DNA of 11,059 bases, taken from assembly GCA_003118195.1 (NCBI GenBank), contig BEXV01000109.1, forward strand, positions 281,047 to 292,105. The letters are read 5' to 3'. Position 1 is the first letter of the stretch. Each line of letters opens with the position of its first letter. The DNA is from Hemicentrotus pulcherrimus. Lineage: Eukaryota; Echinodermata; Echinoidea; Camarodonta; Strongylocentrotidae. Of the stretch, positions 1-9,173 are shown piece after piece. The notes under the pieces were generated by a model. That model made no database searches and was not told where the DNA came from. It was given only the letters and a program-made list of their open reading frames with translations. A program made the position numbers and the translations under genes.

Positions 1-18
1 ACCGAAAATTCGCTCAGA

Positions 19-44
19 GGGGGAGGGGGAGGGGGTGGTGTGGG
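19..44 (+). repeat. G-rich tract with G-quadruplex pattern
   Basis: Three runs of five G separated by single A bases, followed by TGGTGT and GGG, fit the usual four-run G-quadruplex pattern. The tract stands out sharply from the AT-rich DNA around it. It lies at the very edge of the window, so its left context is unknown. Confidence 0.7.
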
Positions 45-430
45 TGAGGAGAGGCGCTTGCTTCTATTTACTCCTAATGATGTTCTAAGAATTGGTTAAA
101 TGTTTTTAATGATTTCAGCAAGAGTGGCATTATGTTAGTCAATACGATTTGCTCCTAGATTTCTCTTTATTATTGTAAGGAGTTTAAGCCCACCGTACAC
201 TATACGTTCTGGCTACGATCTGATTTTGGATGAACATTTAAAATTGTAACATTTTAATAACTTGGGATCTGAATATTCATATGATTATTGATATCTAAAT
301 TTCAAGGAATCATCAAGTTTCCTTGGAGGAAAAAAAGCCTCAGGAAAAGCTCAGAATCCTAGTAATATCTCAACAGTAGTTTGATTGTCTACGATTTGAA
401 GCCGATTCAGCTTTTATTTTGACTAGATGA

Positions 431-458
431 GTTAAATGCACTAAGTTAAATGCACTAA
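431..458. repeat. Perfect 14-bp tandem duplication
   Basis: The unit GTTAAATGCACTAA occurs twice back to back (431-444 and 445-458) without mismatch. This is most simply a small slippage or repair duplication. Confidence 0.9.
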
Positions 459-849
459 AATCCTGGTTTTTAGTAGACTTATCATCATTCAGAACTTAAC
501 AAATGATGAAGATGACATTAATTTTTTATTGCCAAAATGACTATAATTGCCATTTCTTCAAAAATATGATGATCGTAGAGTGCGCATTAGTTTGCAAGAG
601 ACAGGTGGCAAGAGAAATTGACTTCTCTTAAATTTTCCAATGAAACAGATTGATGTGGATGAACATAATTTTGATTTTATGATCAACAGAAGACAAAATT
701 GTTGATAGCTATATTAGCTATGACTTGTGTCTATGTGGGCATAACTGGTTTATTAGAATGAGATCATTCTGAGTCATCCGATTCATATTGCAAAGATTAG
801 GACAACAGAGGGCGATAATTGTATTCAAGTATACTACTTTCAAATGTCA

Positions 850-868
850 TAATAATAATAATAATAAT
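850..868. repeat. (AAT)n trinucleotide microsatellite
   Basis: About six uninterrupted units of AAT lie in intergenic or intronic DNA. This is a simple-sequence repeat with no coding context. Confidence 0.9.
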
Positions 869-1734
869 GGTCTAATAGTCCACTCCAAATTTCATTAAAC
901 CGAAATGGAAATTCTTTTTGCCCAATTCATCGTGAGCCCGCCAGCCACTGAACTCAAATTGTCTCCAGGAATTTGGAAGATATCATGTGCTATATACATT
1001 TAGGAGTATATTCCTGTGATATATAAAAAAAAGGATTTTTAGAGAAACTGTTCTGTCTGGCAACATTTTAAGAACTGGGATCTTATAATAGTAAACTGTG
1101 ATCTGACATTTGTTCTGTTGCGTGACAATTTCTCCAGGCTTTATTTTGTCGAAAAGTATAGCGTTAGGGTTGCACGCAGGGTTTTTTGGTTAGGTTTAAG
1201 ATGAGGAACAGTGTTGCTTCCAGGATTGAAGTTAATAATTCAGTTAGTGTTGGAAATATACCTTGGAGCAATTGTCTGAGGAGCATGTGTCATGCATCCT
1301 TTAGAACTAGAAGCCAACTTTCATGCCAACCCTGCTGCAGATCGAGACCGACCTTCTAAGGAAACCATATTGTTTTTTTGGAGCCAGGAGGGTGTCTACT
1401 CGTACTTCAATACAGAGTTAAACACCCTTTTGGATCCAAACAGACAAAATGTTGACTCAGATGAGTCTTGGGAAACAAATGCTTCCCTGATGAAAAGACT
1501 TTTTTGAAGGGCAATCAGCGGGCAAACAGGTGGTGTGTAATGAATGCATTGAAGGTGTTAATTAAAGGATATTATGAATTTAGAGGGATTTAGACAGGGG
1601 CTAATAATGAGATGAAAGGCATCATGAGTGCAAGTGAGAAGGAGAATGGTAGAGGGTTCAAGAGGCAGTGGAAGAGAAGGAATTCTTTACATTTGACATT
1701 TTACATGTATTTTTAATAGAAACATTTAATTTAT

Positions 1735-2224
1735 TTAAAGGTATTACAAAGTTTTGGTAAGGGGTCATGAATTTGGTTCAAATTAACATATTGGAAGCAT
1801 ATGCGTTCCTACAATATTCATTGATCGTTGTCCTGGTTGAAATTGAGTCTAAAGTTATGAAATTATAAATAATAAACTCTTTATGTTGTATAGCTCCCTC
1901 TCAAGGTCAAGATATCAATTTAGCTATGAAACCATGTTTCATGACTAGAATCGACCGATTAGCTATTCCCATTTGGAAACTATATTTCAAAACTACATAT
2001 TTTGAGATTTTCATGGTCGCAGCTACCATTGTACGACCGTAGGCGCTATTTGAAATTACCGATAAATTTTTATATTCAATTCTTCTCGAAAACGGAAGTA
2101 TTTTAGGGGTTCATTTTTTTAGTGATTATAATACATCCACAGGGGCATCCAAATATATCAAAATTGTAAAGATTCACTATCTACACAATTTTCAAAATTT
2201 CCCAAAACTTTGTATTACCTTTAA
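1735..2224. mobile_element. MITE-like element with 23-bp terminal inverted repeats
   Basis: A 490-bp segment is bounded by near-perfect inverted repeats. The left end, 1735-1757, starts TTAAAGGTATTACAAAG. The right end, 2202-2224, is its reverse complement with one mismatch in 23 bases. Both ends carry TTAA at the outside, compatible with a TTAA target site of the piggyBac type, although the TTAA could equally be part of the repeat. There is no open frame that could be a transposase, so this would be a non-autonomous element mobilised in trans. The interior is AT-rich and includes a small inverted repeat (ATGAAAC / GTTTCAT) near 1926-1942. I cannot assign it to a named family. Confidence 0.75.
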
Positions 2225-3560
2225 CAATTTTTTATTTTTTTTAAATGCCGATGTGGAGTTCTTACAAAAAAGTCAGAAATGCAGATATGAAACTAGCCTC
2301 AAATAGAGAAAAAGTTTGATATAAACTTAAGTAGGTTCCTAGATAAACATACAGGCGACAGATTAAAGATTTGGAAGGGATTGTTAAAGGAAATATTCAT
2401 TATATACCATCTGGACATGTCAAACAGGAAATTATTTCTAAACTTGTGATATATTTTGTTAGATTATTCAAATTGCTGGAGCACGATAAAGATATTTTAA
2501 ACCCTACACAAAATTAATGTATCTGTTTGGTGCCAAAAGGGTGTCTATTAAACTTGTAAACTAAATAACAAAGAGTAACATCCTTGAGGTTCCAACAGAC
2601 AAATGAAGTTTTATCTTGCTATACCTGTATATACCCCTCCAAGTAGCTTCAAGATTATAATACTTTTCATCAATATTCAATGTCATACTGCATTGAATGC
2701 TATTATTTTTCTTTTTGTTATAATTAAAATTGGGCTGTTATTATGCCAAGCAGCCTTTTGTGAATCAGTCTGCAAAGACAACGCCTGTCATCCGAAGGCT
2801 GAGATATAAAGTCAGAGATTGGGAATACGTCCAAAAGCTAAGGTAGCTTTGCTAGCCAATAACATCTTGCCATAGATATCCATTTGTATACTTTGTACAA
2901 AGAACATTCAGACATACTGCCAACAGTCAAAAGAACAATTGTCAAAAGAATATTTTTTTTACAAAACATTAAAAAACAAACATTTCCAATGTTGAATTTG
3001 GATTTTGTGTGGAAAAAAATTAATTGAGAAATAAAAGAGCAGACACATTAAACATTGTATTTCTTCCTTAATATAACTTCAAATAATGCAGTTATGTATT
3101 TAAATTTGTTTATATCAGTCTTTGGACTGTATTAGCAAGAATTTTTCTTGTAATAAACCAAAATTAATGAATGAAAATTATTCATATTTCGCCAATGATG
3201 CAAAAAAAAAAAAAATCACTAACCGTTGGATCTTCATAATGCATATTATAATGCATGCAAGCTGATATAATGATGCTGATTTACCAACAAGGAAATAGTT
3301 GGCTGTAAGTCTTTCAGCAATTTCCCCCAATCTTCACGTGAAAGCATTAATATTTGTTTACCTATTGTCTGACACATTCTCTTTTAATGCTATGGAGACA
3401 AAAGGGATACTTGGGAGGGATGATATTTCCCATGTCAAATATGGTTGTATTTTATTAACCTTTCATTTTTGTAGTACCGGTAATGATGGCTGTAGGCAGG
3501 GAAATGAAGATGGCAAAATTTGGACGGAATCCTTGACAGATATTCCACAAACCTCTGTTT
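2225..3560. other. AT-rich non-coding stretch
   Basis: I see no exon here. Open frames at 2603-2809 and 3299-3562 have no recognisable domains; the second can begin only at a TTG. Small features are a direct repeat GTCAAAAGAA at 2925-2934 and 2941-2950, an A-run of about 14 at 3202-3215, and a doubled TAATGCAT motif at 3238-3256 that resembles POU-type sites but is too short to call. Confidence 0.5.
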
Positions 3561-4330
3561 AATTGTTTAGCCTTTCTTGGCTCTATGCACACTGTCTCTT
3601 GAAGCCGTGGGCTGCCCAAGTAACAAGTAAACGTACATCATGACAACCTTATTGCTCTCTGCCAAACATTACATTCTATTGAATTACTGATTCATCGCTA
3701 ATCACGGCCCTTCGATTTATTCATAACAATCAGTAGGTGAAGTAATTGTCACTCTCCTATCCCCTCACCTGAGCAAGAATTAATCTTGAGGTAAATGTCA
3801 CAGCTCTGACTAACGTGTAGCTATCCCCCGCTCAAAGCTGCTCACCAAAGAGATCGATGGCAGGAGAACTTTGCAATGGACTGAGAATGATCAGAGCAAG
3901 TTTGTCAGGGAAGCAAGATTGACAGATGTTTGCTGCTGTGCATTAGGGTTCTTGACATTTGATCACTCATAGGCCTGGTTTTGAATCAAAGTTCACAGAT
4001 TAAAAATTAAGCGGAGTAGAGGTACTCTTTTCCGTTCCTGCTGTATACTTCTTCTCACTCAGGAATACCCTCGTTTGTAACCTGCTTGCTTGGTAAACAT
4101 TCTAGGAAGGTGTGAAGGCATCTACTGAAGATCCCAATCTCAAGCTTAAATGTACCTATTGAAGCTTATTCCAGGACTCTGCATTTAATGTGCTCATGTT
4201 GCTGCTGGGTGTTGTCTGAGAGACGATGCTTGACAGGGATTCAGTTCCAAGAAAGTAGAAGGACTTCTTGAGCCGTGTTAAGAATGATCATCAGATGTTA
4301 GAAATCTTCATGTGCTTCTGAGATCTGCGT
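3561..4330. promoter_or_regulatory. Higher-complexity non-coding stretch, possible cis-regulatory region
   Basis: Compared with its surroundings this stretch is less AT-rich and has little simple sequence. Within 3690-3790 several motifs sit close together: CTAATC (3698-3703) and TAATCT (3781-3786), like Otx/Goosecoid-type homeodomain sites; ATAACAATC (3723-3731), like a SOX site; TAATTG (3743-3748), like an Antp-type homeodomain site; and CACCTG (3766-3771), an E-box. It lies about 1.5 kb upstream of the first coding exon of the coronin. Such short motifs occur often by chance, so the regulatory reading is inference. It could equally be unremarkable DNA or an unrecognised 5' non-coding exon. 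Confidence 0.25.
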
Positions 4331-5196
4331 TAAGCGAAAGAAAAATGTGTTGAACTTTGGATAGGATTGCAGCTTGCATGGTATTTCTTCAGTTAGGACA
4401 TCTTTAAACACTTGTGTACAGTGTCTCTTGTATTAAAGACGATAGCGAGCAACTTGGTAAGCAGGTGTGAACTTTTGCATGGAATGGGAATGGTGTTTTA
4501 CTATTGTATTTGCAGAAAGGGGACTTTATCTGTTAGTAGCTCACTGAGTGATAGAACTGAGCTTCAAAAACTAAACTTGAAGGATGATTTTTGTAATGAT
4601 TTTACAGTGTTTTTAATTTCCTTTATTGAAATAACATAATTCCAATAAAGGAAAGATCACCTTACAACATAATTCAGGAAGAGTCACATTGGTTGACATG
4701 ATGCAGGATATATGTGAAGGGTGTTTGAAATTCAATATATTATTTCAAGGTTTCAAAAGTTTCAAGAGATAGTTTTCCTGTTATATTTTTTAAGTGGGTA
4801 CATATCCTGTTATTGATTGTCAAGTGCTTCAAATGATCTAGATTGGAATGAATTGGTGGAGAAAAAAAGAGTCCCTGTATATGCAGTTTACAATGAGGCC
4901 TCTCATACCAGAAGAAAACAACATATTTAAGCCTCGACGCGGTTCACCGCAGACACCTTTTATATAGGACGAAAGTTGAATATGCTTCATATATCTTATA
5001 TAAAGTTCAGTGAATGAAAAAGGGACCTTTGTTGCTATAGCAGGCAATTGCCGTTCATTTACAAGTCATAAAGAAGATGCCAAGGTTTTCCACTTCATAT
5101 CTGAGAGACCTTCATGCATGCATTGATTCAAAGATAGGACTTATCCTTTTGATATCGAACGTGTTGAAAGGAATTTCATTTTTTTCTCTCTGACAG
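4331..5196. other. Non-coding DNA ending in the splice acceptor of the first coding exon
   Basis: This stretch ends with a pyrimidine-rich tract and TGACAG at 5196, so at least its right part is the 3' end of an intron whose 5' exon I cannot find. It contains a 12-bp perfect inverted repeat (4617-4654) and a smaller one (TTGAAAT / ATTTCAA, 4725-4747). Open frames at 4412-4639 (+, TTG start) and 4838-5047 (-) show no recognisable protein. Confidence 0.6.
4617..4654. repeat. Perfect 12-bp inverted repeat with AATAAA on both strands
   Basis: TTTCCTTTATTG (4617-4628) and CAATAAAGGAAA (4643-4654) are exact reverse complements around a 14-base loop. Each arm places AATAAA on one strand: + at 4644-4649, - at 4627-4622. 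It is not a histone-type 3' stem-loop, and no gene is seen to end here, so use as a polyadenylation site is speculative. Confidence 0.7.
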
Positions 5197-5397
5197 GACA
5201 TGCCGTTCAAGCTGATGCGCCACTCCAAGTTTCGGCATGTCTATGGCAAGCCGTACCGCAAGGAGAGGTGCTATGATGGAATCAACATCAGCAGGAATGC
5301 CCATGACAATAACTTCTGCACCGTCAACCCCCTCTTCGTGGCCATCGTTACAGAGTCTGCTGGCGGAGGAACATTTGTTGTTCTAACTCTTGATCAT
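5197..5397 (+). CDS. CORO2B: Class II coronin, first coding exon (partial gene)
   Basis: This exon encodes the N-terminus of a coronin, a WD40 beta-propeller protein of the cortical actin cytoskeleton. The ATG is at 5200, three bases after a strong acceptor (pyrimidine-rich tract ending TGACAG at 5196), and gives 66 residues before the donor GTGAGT at 5398, phase 0. Visible motifs are the coronin signature SKFRHVYG (residues 9-16), CYDGI (24-28), HDNNFCTVNP (35-44) and TESAGGG (51-57). The HDN..FC and TESAGGG wording fits class II (CORO2A/CORO2B); class I proteins have a WDS..FC motif instead. Residue 29 is Asn where the F-actin-contacting Arg30 of mammalian Coro1B would align, again as in class II. 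Base -3 is G, acceptable for initiation. An upstream exon is required, and it may add a few codons in frame through GAC at 5197. The symbol marks the closest vertebrate relative; an invertebrate gene probably predates the 2A/2B split. Reading on past 5397 adds only three intronic codons before a stop. Confidence 0.94.
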
Positions 5398-6156
5398 GTG
5401 AGTATATAACAAGGAATGCATACTATTGCTGATGACTGTTATCTTTGACATTCTTATTGCATAGATATTGATGATGGATTGCTAACAAGTGTTTTTGTGA
5501 CTTTCATCTGCTTGGAGCTACAAGAATGTTAACTCTATGCTAAAAAATATGAGTTACACGTAATTCAGTTGTGAGTCCAAACAGACAATTCACATCTTAT
5601 CCTTTTAGAGTGTACGATAGGAATCTTCAACTGTTTAATTGAAGAGCAATGAATTTTTTAGAGTAAAAGCATCTGAACTTGCTAGAAATTTTGCAGAGAC
5701 CTTAAAGGTAGAGACCAGTATTGGAAATGCCCCAATTTCAAAAAATGAAATGGAAGCTATCATTACCAATCATGTGAAAGAATATGTTTGACTAATACAT
5801 GATGATAAAAAATTTGCCGGGAAACCACCTACTACTGGTAATTCATATATTTGGTAAATTTGTTTCTCTCATGGTCTGTGAGAGATATAGGGTAGTCCCA
5901 TATACATCTTTCTGTGTAAAGTGCTTGTAACTTTACAAAGAATGGGCCAAATTTCTTATAATTTTGATGATTCCAGAACCTTGCAGATGGTAGATGCTAG
6001 ATGATCAACCTTTTCTGATCGATTCCACAACATTTCTTTCACAATGCAATCGCATGACCATTACTGGACTTTACCTTTAAAATTGTTGTAGAGGCAGTAT
6101 TGGATTATTGGTATAATAGAGATTTTTGCTCTGATGACAATTGCTCTGGACACTAT

Positions 6157-6342
6157 GGTCCGAATTCACAAAGGTTTAATTTGAACCATGGTTTGAAGCT
6201 CGATCAATGACTAAAATAAGCCTTAATAAAGCATATAATCATAAATGTATTATTAGCCATTGGACATGAAGACACACGCATACTATAATAATACAGAGTT
6301 AAACCATGGATTAAAATAAATTTCCTTTTTTTTATTCATGCC
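6157..6342. mobile_element. Short foldback (MITE-like) element, about 186 bp
   Basis: The left terminal segment 6157-6196 reads GGTCCGAATTCACAAAGG, then TTTAATTTGAACCATGGTTT. The right segment, about 6298-6342, is an imperfect reverse complement: TTAAACCATGGATTAAAATA, then a T-rich stretch and ATTCATGCC. The inner part of the arms, around CCATGG, matches best; the outer right end is degraded by a T-run. There is no coding capacity. The element abuts the next foldback element with about 14 bases between them. Confidence 0.6.
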
Positions 6343-6356
6343 AACGTCCAAAAGAG

Positions 6357-6915
6357 TTAAAGGGGAATCTAACCCAGATAGAGCCACTCTAAAAGAAAGC
6401 AGAAAAATAAGAGAAGCAAACTGATGACTAAATATAGGAAAGTTATGATTTTTTGAAAGTTGTAATCACTACCCCTGGTACATATATGTAAGGGCACTTA
6501 AAAGTGGCTGAAGCAGTAATTTCATGTGATCTAGTGCTGGACTACTTTCCCATCTGTTCCAACATATAAAATGACTAAAATTAAATAATAATGTGCTATC
6601 TATAAAATATTTTGATTAGTGCCCCAACAGAGAAGGAACTTCAGAGAAAAAAAGAAATTAATGACATTTTTGTACATGCCATGGAAAATGGGTTATCCAC
6701 GTCCTACGTCACAATCCACTGACCAAACGACTCGCTTAGACTTTAATAGTGTTCTCATATTACCAATGAGATTATAGGCTAAGTTGGTGATCACATATTT
6801 CAAACATTCATAACTTCCTTACTATTGGTCTGATTCATTTCAAACTTTTGCCATTCTGTTTCTCTTATTTTTCTGCTTTCATTCAAATCAACTTATTACA
6901 AGGGTTCGTGCATCC
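6357..6915. mobile_element. Foldback element, copy 1 of a family present twice in this gene
   Basis: The left arm (about 6388-6455) and right arm (about 6798-6885) are reverse complements: AAAGTTATGATTTTTTGAAAG on the left answers TTTCAAACATTCATAACTT on the right, and GAAAGCAGAAAAATAAGAGA answers TCTCTTATTTTTCTGCTTTC. The left arm lacks roughly 15-25 bases relative to the right arm. The left end begins TTAAAGGGGAATCTAACCC; the right end is degraded and its exact position, about 6900-6923, is uncertain. The right arm also aligns along its whole length with the right arm of the element at about 9619-10381, which shows that both belong to one family. No transposase frame is present. Confidence 0.7.
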
Positions 6916-6950
6916 ATTCTCAATCAGTGTCTTGTGTCTTTTTATGACAG

Positions 6951-7067
6951 ATTGGTCGCATTCCAGCTAACTACAGCAAGATATGTGGTCACACAGGGAA
7001 TGTAATGGACATCAAATGGGATCCCTTCGATGATCATAACATTGCATCGGCAGCTGAAGATGGGAAG
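6951..7067 (+). CDS. CORO2B: Class II coronin, second coding exon: first WD40 repeat
   Basis: This 117-base exon gives 39 codons (protein residues 67-105), entered and left in phase 0. The acceptor is TTTTTATGACAG ending at 6950 and the donor is GTAAAG at 7068. The peptide opens with IGRIPANY, equivalent to the TGRI..NYP segment of vertebrate coronins, and then runs into the first WD40 repeat: CGHTGNVMDIKWDPFDD (residues 78-94), followed by IASAAEDGK. The Gly-His pair at residues 79-80 and the DIKW core are standard WD-repeat landmarks. GNV.DIKW.PF is the CORO2-type wording; class I coronins have GPVLDIDW.P. The WD-like dipeptide that closes the repeat is supplied by the next exon (VRVWQ). 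It joins exon 5197-5397 without a frame change across an intron of 1553 bases. Confidence 0.95.
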
Positions 7068-8670
7068 GTAAAGTGGCTTCAACAAAGCAACAAATAAACA
7101 TGAAAAGTAGATATTGCCTACGTGTAAAATGAGATTTTATTAATTTACCCCAAGATTCCAAAGTAAAATTTGATATAACTCAAATTCACTTTTTCTTCAA
7201 AAAGAGTTGTTTAAAAGATTAGTTCAGGACCAAGTTTTATGAAATTTAGTATAAATAATACTTGACACAAATTTGCTCACAGTCAATCAAATGCACAATT
7301 TCAGGAGCTTATAACCTATTGCAATTTGTTATTGATGATAAGTTTCCTGAGACAGGGCCAGATTTATTTTTCAGCAATGGACTGTTTGCATAATTATTGG
7401 TAAAGGTAATATCAGAAGCTATTATCACCACAGCATACATATATTCTGATTATTGATTTCATTTATCCTTCCATAAACTCTATTAGTTGGTTCATGAAAA
7501 CACTTATACAATGGAAACCCTAGGGGTCCTCAGCACATCTGTGTAACTGCAGTCTTTTCTCCTGTGAATTTCTGTCATTCGGCCAAGTATTGGGTTGTCT
7601 GTCCAACCCTTTGCCTAGATGTTGAAGGGGTTCATTATGGAGATTAAGGGTTGTTTTTTATATTCTCACACTTTGTTTCTTTTTTTTTTCTTGAGGGAAA
7701 AAAGAAAAAATCCTGAAAAACTTCTCAAACCATTAAGATATCTATGTTTTTCTTTGAAGGCGTGGATGTGAGGCACCCTTTAACAGTGATTAACAGTAAA
7801 TTCTCCCAACCATTTTTGAATTTTACCAACCGTTTTTCCATGAAAAAAAGACATAAAACAGGCTATAACAAATCTGTCTGGAATGGAATTTAGAGCCATT
7901 TTATTGCTTTGTGAGATTTGTAATCACCTAAAATGTGATAAAATAGTAATAATATAGTTGGGAGAATTAGGAATCGATCAGATCAGTTTTTTCCAATTTG
8001 TACCATGAATAATGGTCCGTCCATTTTTCAGATTATCTTTAATTGTACATCTAGCATTGAAGTCACTACCTTCGCACCACTATCTCTCATCTTAACAATG
8101 TTACAAAGTCCCTTTAAATATAGGTCTGTGTGGGCAATCAGGCAATGTTTTTATGTTGTACAGTACTCCAAATATCTTCGACTTGTAATCTGAAGGATGT
8201 ACATGTACTATTCGTTTTCAAACTGGCTTCCTCCAGGTTACAGCAGTGGTTTTGGGGTGGTTCTTTAGTTTCTCCTTTTCCTCACAGTAGTATTTTGGTT
8301 AGATGTTGAGTTCCTGCATTCTAGTAATGTAGAATCATCTTCCGGCAGTTAAACTGCTAACCTCATCGAGGCTCAGAAATTTCTGTCAGGTCCAAAATGG
8401 GAGTGGGAGTAAATAGAAGGTTATGCCATGTGGAGAAGATCAGTTTGTCTTGTTTCATTTATGCCCTCCCACACATGGTTGTGAAGCCATTCCGGAACAA
8501 ATAACTGACTGATACAGAACAAATATCAAAGGAGAATGAGAAAAACAAAAACATTTGAGAGAGACATTATGAATCATTACAGAAATCTCACATACATGTG
8601 CCTCATGTTTATCACCCTGAGGCATTCTTCAAGTGATTCTTGGGTGATGATGAAGGGGACCCATATTGTA

Positions 8671-8718
8671 TCAGGTGACAAGTCAGCTGATCTGCAACAT
8701 GTCAGGTGACTCATCTGG
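8671..8718. promoter_or_regulatory. E-box / AP-1 motif cluster inside the intron
   Basis: Within 48 bases there are two CAGGTG boxes (8672-8677, 8703-8708), a CAGCTG box (8684-8689), a CATCTG box (8712-8717) and a perfect AP-1 heptamer TGACTCA (8707-8713) overlapping two of them. The repeated TCAGGTGAC suggests a local duplication. Such density is above casual expectation, but functional use is inference; a chance cluster or decayed repeat is possible. Confidence 0.3.
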
Positions 8719-9011
8719 GCTAGGGCGAAGAACTCCAGGAGGTTCTCCCTTTGGGCAGACTCACAATTCTTCAGAGGGGCATTTCTGACCAGTAGGAAAT
8801 CAGAATATTTTCATAGATAAAATGCTTTATATTAGTGAATTTCCACCCTCTGTGCTGCCCATATTGAGGTCAGTAACCACTTGTTTCTGTTTGATTGTTA
8901 TGAAAGGGAACATTTAAAAACCTGATAGACAGGCGATACGAGGCCAGAGGGCTACTCTTGAAGCCGATCATTACTCAATCAACCGCCCTCTATCTTGGCA
9001 GAGAGACAATA

Positions 9012-9036
9012 TAAACTTCCAGGGACTTTCCAGGGG
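9012..9036. promoter_or_regulatory. Consensus NF-kB (Rel) site close to the third exon
   Basis: GGGACTTTCC at 9022-9031 is an exact Rel/NF-kB consensus site. It sits within a near-duplicated TTCCAGGG unit (9017-9024 and 9028-9035). It lies about 145 bases upstream of the third coding exon. One motif alone is weak evidence. Confidence 0.25.
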
Positions 9037-9173
9037 TCACTTGGAGTCAGTCCAATCTACATCTGTCCTTGTGTTTTCAGTTGTACAACCTGAAAAGACA
9101 TCTTTAAAATCAAATTGATGAAATTGAAATGATAGAGCTTCAATCAATCTTTCCAACCTTTCTTTGACCTCAG

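Larger units (their letters stand above)
1..1734. other. Upstream or 5' intronic DNA, no gene recognised
   Basis: This is AT-rich DNA without a recognisable exon or RNA gene. It holds a G-rich tract at the left edge, a 14-bp tandem duplication and an (AAT)n microsatellite, listed separately. The longest open frame, 1292-1507 (+, 71 codons, ATG start), has a mixed composition but resembles no family I know and has no clear splice context, so I do not call it a gene. If the missing first exon of the coronin lies in this window, part of this stretch could be a 5' intron or promoter, but nothing here shows it. Confidence 0.5.
5398..6950 (+). other. Coronin intron between first and second coding exons
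   Basis: A phase-0 intron of 1553 bases, donor GTGAGT and acceptor TGACAG. Its first half is AT-rich with only small hairpins, such as CTTGTAACTTTACAAAG near 5924-5940. Its second half is largely two inverted-repeat elements side by side (6157-6342 and about 6357-6915). The last recognisable element sequence ends about 50 bases or less before the exon. Confidence 0.9.
7068..9173 (+). other. Coronin intron between second and third coding exons
   Basis: A phase-0 intron of 2106 bases, donor GTAAAG and acceptor CCTCAG. It includes paired short direct repeats: TTAACAGT at 7780-7787 and 7790-7797, and CCAACC-TTTTT at 7806-7817 and 7826-7837. A mirror-like T-run/A-run lies at about 7676-7710. The 8220-9110 part is less AT-rich and contains clustered transcription-factor-like motifs, listed separately. 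An open frame at 8005-8193 has no recognisable domain or codon character. No further exon is seen, and the coronin reading frame is continuous without one. Confidence 0.9.

Noticed and set aside
1159..1197. Telomere-like fragments (GTTAGGGTT, GGTTAGG)
   Set aside because: Only isolated units, not a tandem array.
1292..1507. 71-codon ATG-initiated open frame with mixed composition
   Set aside because: No recognisable domain, no convincing splice or promoter context, and of a length expected by chance in 5 kb of non-coding DNA.
2603..2809. Open frame with a hydrophobic N-terminal half, resembling a small membrane protein
   Set aside because: AT-rich DNA naturally gives Ile/Phe/Leu-rich translations; no start context, homology or splice support.
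3299..3562. 87-codon open frame
   Set aside because: It starts at TTG, which is not credible in an animal nuclear gene, and resembles nothing known.
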